A DNA stretch of 64,000 bases, taken from NCBI GenBank assembly GCA_002786385.1, contig PGCN01000016.1, forward strand, positions 1-64,000. Reading direction: 5' to 3'. Positions 16,540 to 25,259 of the stretch are shown piece by piece. The notes below the pieces were generated by a model that made no database searches, was not told the DNA's origin, and saw only the letters and a list, made by a program, of their open reading frames with translations. The DNA is from Flavobacterium sp. FEMGT703F. GTDB taxonomy: Bacteria; Bacteroidota; Bacteroidia; Flavobacteriales; Flavobacteriaceae. How positions within the stretch are numbered: the stretch's first letter is position 1; the number at the start of each line of letters is the position of its first letter. Position numbers and translations under genes: made by a program.

Positions 16540-18297
16540 TTAATTTAATTCTTTTTCCGAAAGTTGTTTCTGATACAGCTCTGCATAATAGCCTGGTTGG
16601 TTTACCAATTGATTATGAGAACCTTCTTGTATAATTTGTCCGTCGTCGAGTATGATGATCTTATCGGCGTTTTTGGCCGAGGAAACACGATGACTCACAA
16701 TAATGGTGGTTTTGTCTTTGGAGATTTGAAGCAGATTGTTCAAAATTTGCTCTTCGGTCTCCGTGTCTACAGCCGATAAACAGTCGTCAAACAACAAGAT
16801 TTCCGGGTTTTTGATAATCGCTCGGGCAATGGAGACTCTTTGTTTTTGGCCGCCCGAAAGGGTAATACCGCGTTCGCCCAACATGGTTTCGTATTGCAGA
16901 TTAAAGTTCATGATGTTATTGTGGACTACTGCTTTTTTAGCCGCTTCGATTACTTCCTCGTCTGTGGCGTCTTCTTTGCCGAATTTGATGTTGTTTTTGA
17001 TGGTGTCCGAAAACAAAAAGGCATCTTGCGGGACTATACCGATGCTGTTTCTTAAGTCGAATAAGTTCACTTGGTCAATGGCTTTGCCGTCTATCGTAAT
17101 TTGACCTTCTTGGATATCGTACATACGGGTAATCAAAGAAAGGATACTCGATTTCCCGGAGCCGGTTTGACCAAGGATAGCCAGCGTTTCTCCTTTTTTA
17201 ACTTTGAAAGAAATGTTTTTCAATGCGGTAATTTCGGTGTCTTCATAAGTGTAGCTTACGTTTCGGAACTCGATTTCTCCTTGAATGATGGTGTTTTCCT
17301 TGGCTTTATTTTTAATCTGTGGACTAACATTTAAAAATTCGTTGATGCGTTTTTGCGACGCTTCAGCTTCTTGCACCAGAGACGAAACCCAACCGATAGA
17401 AGCTACAGGCCAAGTCAACATGTTTACATATAATATAAACTCGGCTATGGTACCGATACTCTTGATATCGCCTTGGATGTACATCAAACCGCCAAAATAG
17501 ATAACTACTAAATTACTCACGCCTATCAAAGCAATCATGAGCGGACCGAATAGCGACTGAACGCGTGCCAAACTCATGCTTTTGGTTTTGCTTTCTTTGG
17601 CTAAATCGACAATCTCTTCTTGGTATTGTTTTTCCAAGGCATACGCTTTTACAACGCGAATTCCCGAGAAAATTTCTTGGGAAAAACTAGAAATCTTAGA
17701 TAAATATTGTTGGAAAGTGGTACTGCGTTTGTTGATTTCCGAACTTAATCGGAAAATGATAAACGACAAAATCGGCAACGGTAAAATAGTGTATAAGGTC
17801 AGCAATGGCGATACATTGTACATATAAATGATCACTACTGTAAAACGAATAAACGTATTGATAGTATACATTACGGCAGGTCCGACATACATGCGAACTT
17901 TAGCCACATCTTCACTGATACGGTTCATTAAGTCGCCGGTGCGATTTTGTTTGTAGAAATTTTGATCCAAAACTTCGTAGTGTTGGAATACTTCGTTTTT
18001 CAAATCAAATTCAACGTGACGCGACATGACTATGAGTGTTTGCCGCATCAAAAAAGTCAAAACGCCGGCAATCAGAGTAGTGCCAATGATCCAAAGAATG
18101 TTTTCAATCAGTTTGGCTTTAATGACGTCACTGCTGATGTTATTCGAATGAAAACTTTGAATCGCTTCAAAAGATTGGCTTACCAACTTTGGCGTGAATA
18201 AAGAAAAAATTTGCGCGACAATAGTGATAAAAATTCCTAATAAAAAATGGAATTTATATTTAATAAAATATTTGTTTAAATATTGAAGTTCTTTCAT
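16540..18297 (-). CDS. ABC exporter, fused permease/ATPase
   Basis: A 585-residue half-transporter of the MsbA/MdlAB class. An N-terminal six-helix membrane domain (about 15-310) is followed by the ATPase domain: Walker A GQTGSGKS (376-383), Q-loop IVPQDAF, signature LSGGQ (480-484), Walker B ILLFDD (500-505) and the H-loop IIVSHR. The residue after the Walker B Asp is Asp505, not the usual catalytic Glu, as in some exporters that pair with a second subunit; no partner is in the window. The substrate is unknown (lipid, peptide or drug). The gene is divergent from leucine dehydrogenase. Confidence 0.93.
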   Translation of the reverse strand: MKELQYLNKYFIKYKFHFLLGIFITIVAQIFSLFTPKLVSQSFEAIQSFHSNNISSDVIKAKLIENILWIIGTTLIAGVLTFLMRQTLIVMSRHVEFDLKNEVFQHYEVLDQNFYKQNRTGDLMNRISEDVAKVRMYVGPAVMYTINTFIRFTVVIIYMYNVSPLLTLYTILPLPILSFIIFRLSSEINKRSTTFQQYLSKISSFSQEIFSGIRVVKAYALEKQYQEEIVDLAKESKTKSMSLARVQSLFGPLMIALIGVSNLVVIYFGGLMYIQGDIKSIGTIAEFILYVNMLTWPVASIGWVSSLVQEAEASQKRINEFLNVSPQIKNKAKENTIIQGEIEFRNVSYTYEDTEITALKNISFKVKKGETLAILGQTGSGKSSILSLITRMYDIQEGQITIDGKAIDQVNLFDLRNSIGIVPQDAFLFSDTIKNNIKFGKEDATDEEVIEAAKKAVVHNNIMNFNLQYETMLGERGITLSGGQKQRVSIARAIIKNPEILLFDDCLSAVDTETEEQILNNLLQISKDKTTIIVSHRVSSAKNADKIIILDDGQIIQEGSHNQLVNQPGYYAELYQKQLSEKELN

Positions 18298-18443
18298 CTT
18301 GAAATTAAAGAAATGGACTTTTTGGGGTTTATTTTGTTAATTTTTTTGCGAATAAATAAATTATTGTATTCTTGTTTAAAATTGAATTTATTAACAAATT
18401 ACTAATTATTGCTCATATTGAGGCTATTTGTTGAATAATATTT

Positions 18444-18451
18444 TATTTTTG
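18444..18451 (+). promoter_or_regulatory. -7 element of the leucine dehydrogenase gene
   Basis: TATTTTTG. Nearby TTG triplets are at 13 and 23 nt spacing, outside the optimum, so the -33 is uncertain. Confidence 0.5.
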
Positions 18452-18455
18452 TACC

Positions 18456-18472
18456 GACTTTTTAAAAAAGTC
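18456..18472 (+). promoter_or_regulatory. Palindrome in the leucine dehydrogenase leader
   Basis: GACTTTTT-A-AAAAAGTC, a near-perfect 17-nt palindrome beginning 4 nt after the -7 element and so covering the likely transcription start. It could be an operator or a leader hairpin. Confidence 0.45.
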
Positions 18473-18493
18473 TTAAATTAATACTACTGCAAT

Positions 18494-19600
18494 ATGACAT
18501 CAGAAATCACCACACCGGTTGAGCTCAAAAAAATGGACCCAGTTTTCGGTCAACTTTCTTTTGACAATCATGAACAAATTGTTTTTTGTCACGACAAAGA
18601 TACAGGTTTAAAAGCAATTATTGGTATTCATAATACAGTTATGGGACCGGCGCTTGGAGGAACAAGAATGTGGAATTATGCTAACGAATGGGAAGCTTTA
18701 AACGACGTTTTGAGACTTTCTCGCGGAATGACCTTTAAATCAGCCATTACCGGTTTGAATTTAGGTGGCGGAAAAGCGGTTATCATTGGTGATTCTAAAG
18801 CAGATAAAACACCGGAAATGATTACACGTTTCGGAGAGTTTGTAAACTCATTAAGCGGAAAATACATTACTGCAGAAGATGTAGGTACAACTACCGAAGA
18901 TATGGACAGAATTCACAAAGTAACCAATCATGTTACCGGAATTTCAGAGTCTATTGGTGGTTCAGGAAATCCTTCTCCGGTAACGGCATACGGTGTTTAC
19001 ATGGGAATGAAAGCTGCTGCTAAATACCAATTCGGTTCCGATAATTTAGAAGGTAAAAAAGTATTGGTGCAAGGAACCGGTCACGTGGGCGAAACCTTAA
19101 TCAGCTACTTGAGAACTGAAGGTGCTGAGGTATTAGTATCCGATATCCACCAAGATAAAATGGAAAATATGGTGGCCAAATACGGTGCGAAAATTTTCAC
19201 CGGAGCCGATTTATACGCTGCTGATGTAGATATTTATTCGCCTTGTGCTTTAGGTGCTACTATTAACGATGAAACGGTTAACAAAATCAAAGCTAAAGTA
19301 ATTGCGGGTGCGGCTAACAATCAGTTGGCGGTTGAAGCGGTTCACGGTCAGATTTTAAGAGAAAGAGGTATAGCGTATGCGCCTGATTTCTTAATCAATG
19401 CCGGTGGTATTATTAATGTTTACGGCGAAATCGTAAAATATGGTAAAGACCAAGCCATGAAAATGACGGAGAACATCTACAATACCACTTTAGAGATTTT
19501 CAATTTTGCGGAGGTGAATAACATGACTACCCAACAAGCGGCCATGCAAATTGCGCAAAACAGAATCGACCAAAGAAAAAAAGAAAACGCTGCTAAATAA
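18494..19600 (+). CDS. Leucine (Glu/Leu/Phe/Val-type) dehydrogenase
   Basis: A 368-residue amino-acid dehydrogenase that reversibly deaminates a branched-chain amino acid to its 2-oxo acid with NAD+. Substrate-domain motifs include MGPALGGTRMW (50-60), Lys82 in GMTFKSAITGLNLGGGKAV and the catalytic Lys94. The NAD-binding domain carries GTGHVG (194-199). The length and the GGTRMW motif favour leucine/valine over glutamate dehydrogenase. Its product could feed the branched-chain oxoacid dehydrogenase-like E1 at 27462-29867. A terminator follows; nusB begins 82 nt downstream. Confidence 0.92.
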   Translation: MTSEITTPVELKKMDPVFGQLSFDNHEQIVFCHDKDTGLKAIIGIHNTVMGPALGGTRMWNYANEWEALNDVLRLSRGMTFKSAITGLNLGGGKAVIIGDSKADKTPEMITRFGEFVNSLSGKYITAEDVGTTTEDMDRIHKVTNHVTGISESIGGSGNPSPVTAYGVYMGMKAAAKYQFGSDNLEGKKVLVQGTGHVGETLISYLRTEGAEVLVSDIHQDKMENMVAKYGAKIFTGADLYAADVDIYSPCALGATINDETVNKIKAKVIAGAANNQLAVEAVHGQILRERGIAYAPDFLINAGGIINVYGEIVKYGKDQAMKMTENIYNTTLEIFNFAEVNNMTTQQAAMQIAQNRIDQRKKENAAK

Positions 19601-19623
19601 CTAGTAGATTTTTAAAATATTCC

Positions 19624-19631
19624 TATTTTTG
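19624..19631 (+). promoter_or_regulatory. -7 element before nusB
   Basis: TATTTTTG directly abuts the terminator hairpin at 19632, so the inferred start lies in the hairpin's left arm. Confidence 0.45.
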
Positions 19632-19660
19632 CAAAGCGAAAGAACTCCTTTCGCTTTGTT
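19632..19660 (+). terminator. Terminator of leucine dehydrogenase or nusB leader hairpin
   Basis: 11-bp stem CAAAGCGAAAG/CTTTCGCTTTG, 5-nt loop. The following bases (TTAATTTTTA) are only a broken T-run. Confidence 0.7.
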
Positions 19661-19681
19661 AATTTTTAAAAGTTCTTATCC

Positions 19682-20620
19682 GTGTTAAACAGAAGACATA
19701 TTCGAGTAAAAGTGATGCAATCCATCTACGCGATGCATCAAAAAAATGCTGAAGAGTTAGAAAAAGAGGAGAAATTCCTAATCCAAAGTATTGATAATAT
19801 ACAGGATTTGTATTTAATCATGTTGTCTTCTCTAACGGAAATTCGCAAAAAAGAAATTATTTTCTTAGAAGCTTCCAAAAACAAACACTTGGCTACACCG
19901 GAAGAGAAAAACCCCAATCTTAAGTTTGTCAACAATGCCGTTTTACTTCATTTGGAAGAAAACAATTCGTTGAGTATTGCGCTTGAAAGCCGAAAAATCA
20001 ATAACTGGTCGCTTAACGACGATTACATCTTGTTGCTTTTAAACGAAATCAAGCAAAGTGAATTGTACGCCAAGTACATGAGCAATCGTACCAATACGTT
20101 TGAAGAAGACAAACAATTTGTAGTGGACATGTTTACCGAGTTGATTGCGCCCAACGAAAAGTTGTACGACTATCTCGAAGACCATAAACTGACTTGGATA
20201 GACGATATTCCGTTGGTGAATACTCAAATCCAAAAGCAACTCAAGCAATTTTCAGACAAAGACGATTTCAAAATAGTCAAATTGTACAAAGACGAAGAAG
20301 ACCGTGAGTTTGTGGGGAATTTGTTCCGAAAAACAGTCTTGAACGAAGTGGCATTGGCCAAAGAATACATCGATAAAACGCCTAACTGGGATGCCGATCG
20401 TATCGCCGAAATTGATACCATCATTTTAAAAATGGCCATCTGCGAGTTTTTGAAATTTCCGTCTATTCCAATCAAAGTCACCATTAATGAATACTTGGAA
20501 ATTGCCAAAGAGTATTCTACCCCGAAAAGCAGTATTTTTATCAACGGAATTTTAGATAACTTGGTCAAAGAATTCCAAGCCGAAAATAAAATTAAAAAAA
20601 CCGGTAGAGGTTTAATGTAA
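19682..20620 (+). CDS. nusB: Transcription antitermination factor NusB (long form)
   Basis: NusB works with NusE (S10) at boxA to prevent early termination in rRNA operons. This 312-residue form is about twice the length of the E. coli protein, as is usual in Bacteroidota. The N-terminal MLNRRHIRVKVMQSIYAM and the C-terminal NusB core (VLNEVALAKEYIDKTPNWDADRIAEIDTIILKMAICEFLKFPSIPIKVTINEYLEIAKEY) are clear. The middle about 150 residues are a clade-specific helical insertion. Translation starts with GTG at 19682. It leads a nusB-DUF1573-yajC cluster with gaps of about 14 nt. Confidence 0.95.
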   Translation: MLNRRHIRVKVMQSIYAMHQKNAEELEKEEKFLIQSIDNIQDLYLIMLSSLTEIRKKEIIFLEASKNKHLATPEEKNPNLKFVNNAVLLHLEENNSLSIALESRKINNWSLNDDYILLLLNEIKQSELYAKYMSNRTNTFEEDKQFVVDMFTELIAPNEKLYDYLEDHKLTWIDDIPLVNTQIQKQLKQFSDKDDFKIVKLYKDEEDREFVGNLFRKTVLNEVALAKEYIDKTPNWDADRIAEIDTIILKMAICEFLKFPSIPIKVTINEYLEIAKEYSTPKSSIFINGILDNLVKEFQAENKIKKTGRGLM

Positions 20621-20634
20621 ACTGTCATAATAGT

Positions 20635-21129
20635 ATGAAAATGAAATTTAATCTAGTGGTTTTAGCAGCACTTCTTGTGCTAACCACCGCTTGCAAAAAA
20701 GAAAATGTAAACGATAAAGAAGTGTTGTTGGACACTATTTCGGCCCAAAGACCGGAAGCTGTAGAAACGGCTACACCAACGGCTCAAGTACCGGCTGACG
20801 GTAAGTATCCAACCATGACTTTTCAAAAAGAAGAGCACGATTTCGGAACCATCAAACAAGGGGATAAAGTCAGTACCGACTTCCAATTCAAAAATACCGG
20901 TGAAGCTGATTTAATCATCACTTCAGCCCGTGGTTCTTGTGGATGTACTGTGCCTGAGTATCCCAAAACAGCCATCAAACCGGGTGAAACCGGAACCATC
21001 AAAGTGTCTTTCGATTCTAAAGGGAAACAAGGTAAAACGAATAAAACCGTAACGATCTTGTGTAACACCAAAGAAGGAAACAAAATTTTAAATATTCATG
21101 CTAACATCGAAGTTCCTAACAAGAACTAA
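20635..21129 (+). CDS. DUF1573 lipoprotein
   Basis: A 164-residue lipoprotein with signal MKMKFNLVVLAALLVLTTAC (lipobox LTTAC). ATGs at 20635 and 20641 are both possible starts. The mature protein carries a single DUF1573 Ig-like domain (about 65-160: FQKEEHDFGTIKQGDKVSTDFQF, SARGSCGCTVPEYPKTAIKPGETGTIKVSFDSKGKQGK). The SCGCTVP segment contains two conserved cysteines of the family. Function is unknown; many Bacteroidota have several copies. It lies 14 nt after nusB and 15 nt before yajC. Confidence 0.9.
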   Translation: MKMKFNLVVLAALLVLTTACKKENVNDKEVLLDTISAQRPEAVETATPTAQVPADGKYPTMTFQKEEHDFGTIKQGDKVSTDFQFKNTGEADLIITSARGSCGCTVPEYPKTAIKPGETGTIKVSFDSKGKQGKTNKTVTILCNTKEGNKILNIHANIEVPNKN

Positions 21130-21144
21130 AACCCAACAATTATT

Positions 21145-21420
21145 ATGGAACAATTGACTAGTTTTTTACCTTTTTTATTAATGTTTGTGGTAATCTATTT
21201 TTTTATGATTCGCCCGCAACAAAAGAAATTGAAACAAGAAAAAGAATTTGAATCAGCCTTAAAAGTAGGCGATAAAATCATCACCAAAAGTGGTTTTCAC
21301 GGTAAGATTTCGGAATTAGCTGAAACTACAGTGGTTATCGAAACCATGTCGGGCAAACTAAAAATTGAGCGTTCAGCTATTTCATTAGAGCTGACTCAAG
21401 CTTTGAATAAAAAAGCATAA
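21145..21420 (+). CDS. yajC: Preprotein translocase accessory subunit YajC
   Basis: YajC (91 residues) is a single-pass inner-membrane protein of the SecDF-YajC complex. One transmembrane helix (about 8-26, FLPFLLMFVVIYFFMIRP) is followed by the family hallmark RPQQKKLKQ and a small cytosolic domain (GDKIITKSGFHGKI, VVIETMSGKLKIERSAI). It ends the nusB cluster. A heptamer array and a terminator follow. In relatives coaE often comes next; that gene is not here (this is recalled, not checked). Confidence 0.95.
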   Translation: MEQLTSFLPFLLMFVVIYFFMIRPQQKKLKQEKEFESALKVGDKIITKSGFHGKISELAETTVVIETMSGKLKIERSAISLELTQALNKKA

Positions 21421-21423
21421 GGC

Positions 21424-21458
21424 AAAGTACGAAATTAAAAGTACGAAGTACGAAGTGA
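21424..21458. repeat. Heptamer array after yajC (5 units)
   Basis: AAAGTAC, GAAATTA, AAAGTAC, GAAGTAC, GAAGTGA. It starts 3 nt after the yajC stop and abuts a terminator. Its register is one base off from the stop codon, unlike four minus-strand cases. Confidence 0.75.
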
Positions 21459-21460
21459 AG

Positions 21461-21493
21461 TCCCAAATGCCATATGGTGTTTGGGATTTTTTG
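21461..21493 (+). terminator. Terminator after yajC
   Basis: TCCCAAA/TTTGGGA stem with an inner CCATATGG palindrome, then six Ts. Close in sequence to the terminator at 25176-25213. Confidence 0.85.
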
Positions 21494-21523
21494 TTAAACA
21501 TAATGAGCTGAAATAAAATTGTT

Positions 21524-21531
21524 TACTTTTG
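21524..21531 (+). promoter_or_regulatory. -7 element of the large T9SS cargo gene
   Basis: TACTTTTG, about 34 nt before the ATG. No TTG at normal spacing upstream. Confidence 0.4.
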
Positions 21532-21565
21532 GCTTTCTTAATCCACTTAGGGATAAATTCAGTAC

Positions 21566-24500
21566 ATGAAAAACTATTACTTTTTCCTCCTTTTTCTTTT
21601 AACAACGATTTCCAATGCCCAATGGGTGAATCTCAATACCGGAATCAATGACAATCTTACCGGAGCTGTTTTTTTAGATGAAAATGGTTTAGCTTGTGGA
21701 GCCGCAGGCTTGTATTATACTACTACAGGCGGAGTTGGTTCGGGTAGTTGGACAAGATTTGAAATTACCGATAATGCAGCTAATACAACTATTTACGAGA
21801 ACACGGCTTTTACCCATTGTTATTCTGATCCTTCCAACTCGTCTAATACCGGATTTGTCTTCGCTTGCGGTCAGGATACAACAACACTGAAGGCGGTTTT
21901 GATCAAGATAGCCATTCCGTCTCTAACCTACGAAATAGTATATGTCGGACCGACCAATTCTAAATTGAATAAAATCGATTTTTCTTCGAGTTACAACGCC
22001 TATTTTGCAGTGGGTGATGATGGTTTATTACTCCGATTTAACAACACTCAGGTTTTTCCTGTCCCCAACAGTTTAACAGATGATTTATTAAGTGTGAGCT
22101 CAGCGAGTAGTTATATACTCTTAGGCACTGATCAAAAGATTATGCGAACTTCTATCAGCGCAGGGGCTTTGGGTACTGTAAATGTAGTACCAACCAACTC
22201 AGCAATCAATCGCGATGTATTGTTTGGTAACAGCAACAGCTCTAATGTATATGGTGTTGGCGGCAATTCATTTTCGTATACCGATTTGTCTTCGGTTACT
22301 AATTTTACGACCCGTTACAATCAAAACTTCTATGGATCGCTGGATGCCAATGGTTTTATCCTGACTTCCGGTTATATTTTTATCGGAACCAGTCACGGAA
22401 TTTACAGGTCATCTTATGCTACGAGTTCTTTTTCTAATGTTTCAACCGAATGGCAAGTCACTTCCCTCAATTACGATATCAAAGATTTTTGGAAGCAAGA
22501 TGGCACAACCGATTTTTATGCCTTTGGTAGTAATGGTGTCATCTTAAAAACTAATGGATCTGGTGGTGCTACCAAACCTTATGTTCGTATTAACGCCAAT
22601 GGAGGATGCTATCCGGGTGCTATCCCGCTAAGTGCAATTACCGGTAGCGCCAACAGTTACAGCTGGTACATCAACAACAATTTAGTGCAAACCGGAACCA
22701 ACTCATTTACTTATAGCTTTCCGGCTGTCGGCACTTATACCATTGATTTGACGGTACAAAACAGTGCCGGTCAACAATCAATCGATACCAAAACAATTTA
22801 CATTGTTAATCCGCCACAAATAGACAAAACTGTTACGCTGAGCGATGCTATTTTATGCAAACAAGAAGCGATTCAAGTTACAATAGCCGATTCAGAACCG
22901 GAAGTGATTTATACGTTGCGAATGGAAGGCCAACCAAGTTCTAATTTTGGGCAGAGTAGTGTAAGTACCGGTGGTCTTTTGACTTTTACAACCGGATTAA
23001 TTGATGTGACCGGAAATTATTACATCGACGCCAAAAATAATTTGGCCAATTGCAGTCGCCGTTTTACCGGTAATTTTTTGATTACGGTAGAAGAAACCAA
23101 GGCCGATTTTCACGCAGGCGTAATCAACGCTGAAGTCAATGAAACGGTCGACTTTTTCGAAAATACTACCGATGCTCAAAACTTTGATTGGCAATTTACA
23201 CCGAATGCTTCAGTGTCGGGTTCAAGTGCTCCTAATCCGCAATTGAGTTTTAGCGCTCCGGGTGCTGTAACTACAACCTTGCATGCTTGGTCGGTTAACG
23301 GTTGTCATGATACCGTTACCACTACAAAACCCTATGTTTTTGAGCCGGATGCCGCTGAGGAAGAATGTTTTATGTTAACCAACAACAGTAATGATCCCAA
23401 TTGGCCGGGGAATTATAATCCCGATATTGCCCAAATGACGCCAACAGCCGATGGCTTTTTACTTTGCGGAACGTATTTCAATGAGATTTTCGATTCCAAT
23501 CACGGCGTAACACTAAACTTAGCCGGAAAAAAAGGAGGCTATTTGTCTAAATACGACAGCAACGGTGTGATTAAATGGACGGTTTACAACATCAATACAG
23601 CTTTTGGGAACAACAATGATAATGGCGTTTATTCTACTGCTGTTGATGCTGAAGGTAATATTTATATCTCCGGCAAAGGAAGCGGTAAATTTATCGACAA
23701 TACCGGGAGAAGTACCGATTTATCGGCAACGCTCAATCAACCCGGATTTTATTTGATTAAATTAAACAGCAAAGGTGAATTGATTTGGTATTTGCAAAAC
23801 AGTTATATTGGCTTGGTAAAAATGGCAGTTGACAACCAAAATAATTTGATAGGACTGTCGTCTTTGGATACTAATTTTATAACTATTCAAACCTATTTTA
23901 ACGGCGCTTTAGCTCAGGAGATAGCCCAGCAAGTAGTTACCCCAAGAGCAACTAACGTAATTGTAAAGATTGCTCCTAACGGATCGTTTATTTGGGATAC
24001 TAAGGTTTATTTATATTCTGCCAATAAAATCGGATTTAGTAATTTAGGAATAGACGCGAATAACAATATCTATTTTACAATGGATTTCGATTTGCAAGCC
24101 ACGGTTTACCAGGCCGGAACCAGCACCATTTCAGAAACCATCATGGGTGATGGTAGCTACGGTTCCAAAATCGGATTGGTAAAAATGAGTCCCAATGGCG
24201 AAATTATCTGGAAACTCAGAAGCCGAACCATTGATGCTAACGGTTTTCCTAGTGATTTGACTTATGCCAATAAAATGATAGTGGAAAGCGATGGGACTAT
24301 TTATATTACTGGTACCAATTCCACCGGCTATAATTATTTCGGTACTTTAAATTTTACGCACGTTTTTGAAAACACCGACGGCTCAACGGTGTCAACGCAA
24401 CAAGGACCATATTTTGTGGCCAAAGTCAATACCAACGGGATTTGCCAATGGATTAGGGGTTCGGGGCATACCTATTATGGCTATGGATACAATATGTTAA

Positions 24501-25156
24501 AAGCCGGGAATGAAATTCACGTAGTCGGACAAATTTTCAATAACAATAATGACGGCGACTATTGTACGGCTTTATTCGACAGTACTAATGGTAACGGCTA
24601 TAGTTTGACTATTAACAAGTTTGATTATTTTGTTTCCGTTTATGATGAAGCCGGCAATTTAAAGCGATTGTTTCTGAATAATGATGGAGGTAATTTCAAT
24701 TTTTATTATGGTTTTACCGGTTTCTTCAAAGGGGATAACGAGCAATTCTATTTGGCCAAAAATATGGGCTATCCGTCAACGCCAACCCAAGCTTATACCG
24801 ATTTTGGTTTGGTAATGGACGCTTTAAACGGAATAGACGGTACAGTAGTTCGCTTTACGGAAAGTTGCGGAGTGTCAAAATTCAACGCTTTAAACAATAC
24901 AGATTGGTCTGATACTAGCTTTGATACTCTGACTATAGTGCCGAATCCAACTGTGAATGAGTTCAGCATAACACTAAACAGTTCATTGGAATTGGTTATT
25001 GTAGAAGTGTATGACATCACCGGAAAGTTAATTTCAGAAGCACAGTTTAGCAATGTAGATAAAGTATCTTCCTCTATTAGTGGACAATCCGGCCTTTATT
25101 TTGTCCGACTAAAAGCTGACCATGCAGAAAAATGGTTTAAACTGATGAAGCGCTAA
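21566..25156 (+). CDS. Large T9SS-secreted protein with PKD-like domain
   Basis: A 1196-residue secreted protein. Signal peptide about 1-18 (FLLFLLTTISNAQ). The first ~330 residues look like a WD/BNR-type beta-propeller (repeated 'DLSSVTNF', 'GTSHGIYRSS', 'DFYAFGSNGVILKT' phrases). A PKD-like domain follows near 345-415 (YSWYINNNLVQTGTNSFTYSFPAVGTYTIDLTV). A second large region (about 600-1100) has repeats like 'GNIYISGKGSG' and 'LVKMSPNGEIIWKLRS', again propeller-like. The last ~75 residues are a type A T9SS sorting domain (IVPNPTVNEFSI ... GLYFVRL ... WFKLMKR). It is probably anchored to or released from the cell surface. It stands alone, bracketed by similar terminators and inverted heptamer arrays. 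Confidence 0.9.
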   Translation: MKNYYFFLLFLLTTISNAQWVNLNTGINDNLTGAVFLDENGLACGAAGLYYTTTGGVGSGSWTRFEITDNAANTTIYENTAFTHCYSDPSNSSNTGFVFACGQDTTTLKAVLIKIAIPSLTYEIVYVGPTNSKLNKIDFSSSYNAYFAVGDDGLLLRFNNTQVFPVPNSLTDDLLSVSSASSYILLGTDQKIMRTSISAGALGTVNVVPTNSAINRDVLFGNSNSSNVYGVGGNSFSYTDLSSVTNFTTRYNQNFYGSLDANGFILTSGYIFIGTSHGIYRSSYATSSFSNVSTEWQVTSLNYDIKDFWKQDGTTDFYAFGSNGVILKTNGSGGATKPYVRINANGGCYPGAIPLSAITGSANSYSWYINNNLVQTGTNSFTYSFPAVGTYTIDLTVQNSAGQQSIDTKTIYIVNPPQIDKTVTLSDAILCKQEAIQVTIADSEPEVIYTLRMEGQPSSNFGQSSVSTGGLLTFTTGLIDVTGNYYIDAKNNLANCSRRFTGNFLITVEETKADFHAGVINAEVNETVDFFENTTDAQNFDWQFTPNASVSGSSAPNPQLSFSAPGAVTTTLHAWSVNGCHDTVTTTKPYVFEPDAAEEECFMLTNNSNDPNWPGNYNPDIAQMTPTADGFLLCGTYFNEIFDSNHGVTLNLAGKKGGYLSKYDSNGVIKWTVYNINTAFGNNNDNGVYSTAVDAEGNIYISGKGSGKFIDNTGRSTDLSATLNQPGFYLIKLNSKGELIWYLQNSYIGLVKMAVDNQNNLIGLSSLDTNFITIQTYFNGALAQEIAQQVVTPRATNVIVKIAPNGSFIWDTKVYLYSANKIGFSNLGIDANNNIYFTMDFDLQATVYQAGTSTISETIMGDGSYGSKIGLVKMSPNGEIIWKLRSRTIDANGFPSDLTYANKMIVESDGTIYITGTNSTGYNYFGTLNFTHVFENTDGSTVSTQQGPYFVAKVNTNGICQWIRGSGHTYYGYGYNMLKAGNEIHVVGQIFNNNNDGDYCTALFDSTNGNGYSLTINKFDYFVSVYDEAGNLKRLFLNNDGGNFNFYYGFTGFFKGDNEQFYLAKNMGYPSTPTQAYTDFGLVMDALNGIDGTVVRFTESCGVSKFNALNNTDWSDTSFDTLTIVPNPTVNEFSITLNSSLELVIVEVYDITGKLISEAQFSNVDKVSSSISGQSGLYFVRLKADHAEKWFKLMKR

Positions 25157-25175
25157 GCCGTGAAAAACTTCAAAT

Positions 25176-25213
25176 AAAAATCCCAAATGCCTTAATGGAA
25201 TTTGGGATTTTTA
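25176..25213. terminator. Bidirectional terminator after the T9SS cargo gene
   Basis: TCCCAAA (25181-25187) / TTTGGGA (25201-25207) with A-run and T-run flanks. It shares TCCCAAATGCC with the terminator at 21461. Confidence 0.85.
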
Positions 25214-25259
25214 CTTTTCACTTCGTACCTCGTACTTTTCACTTCGTACTTTTCACTTA
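25211..25259. repeat. Heptamer array ending on a stop codon (7 units)
   Basis: TTACTTT, TCACTTC, GTACCTC, GTACTTT, TCACTTC, GTACTTT, TCACTTA. The last three bases (25257-25259) are the complement of the stop codon TAA of the YdeI-like gene. Confidence 0.85.
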
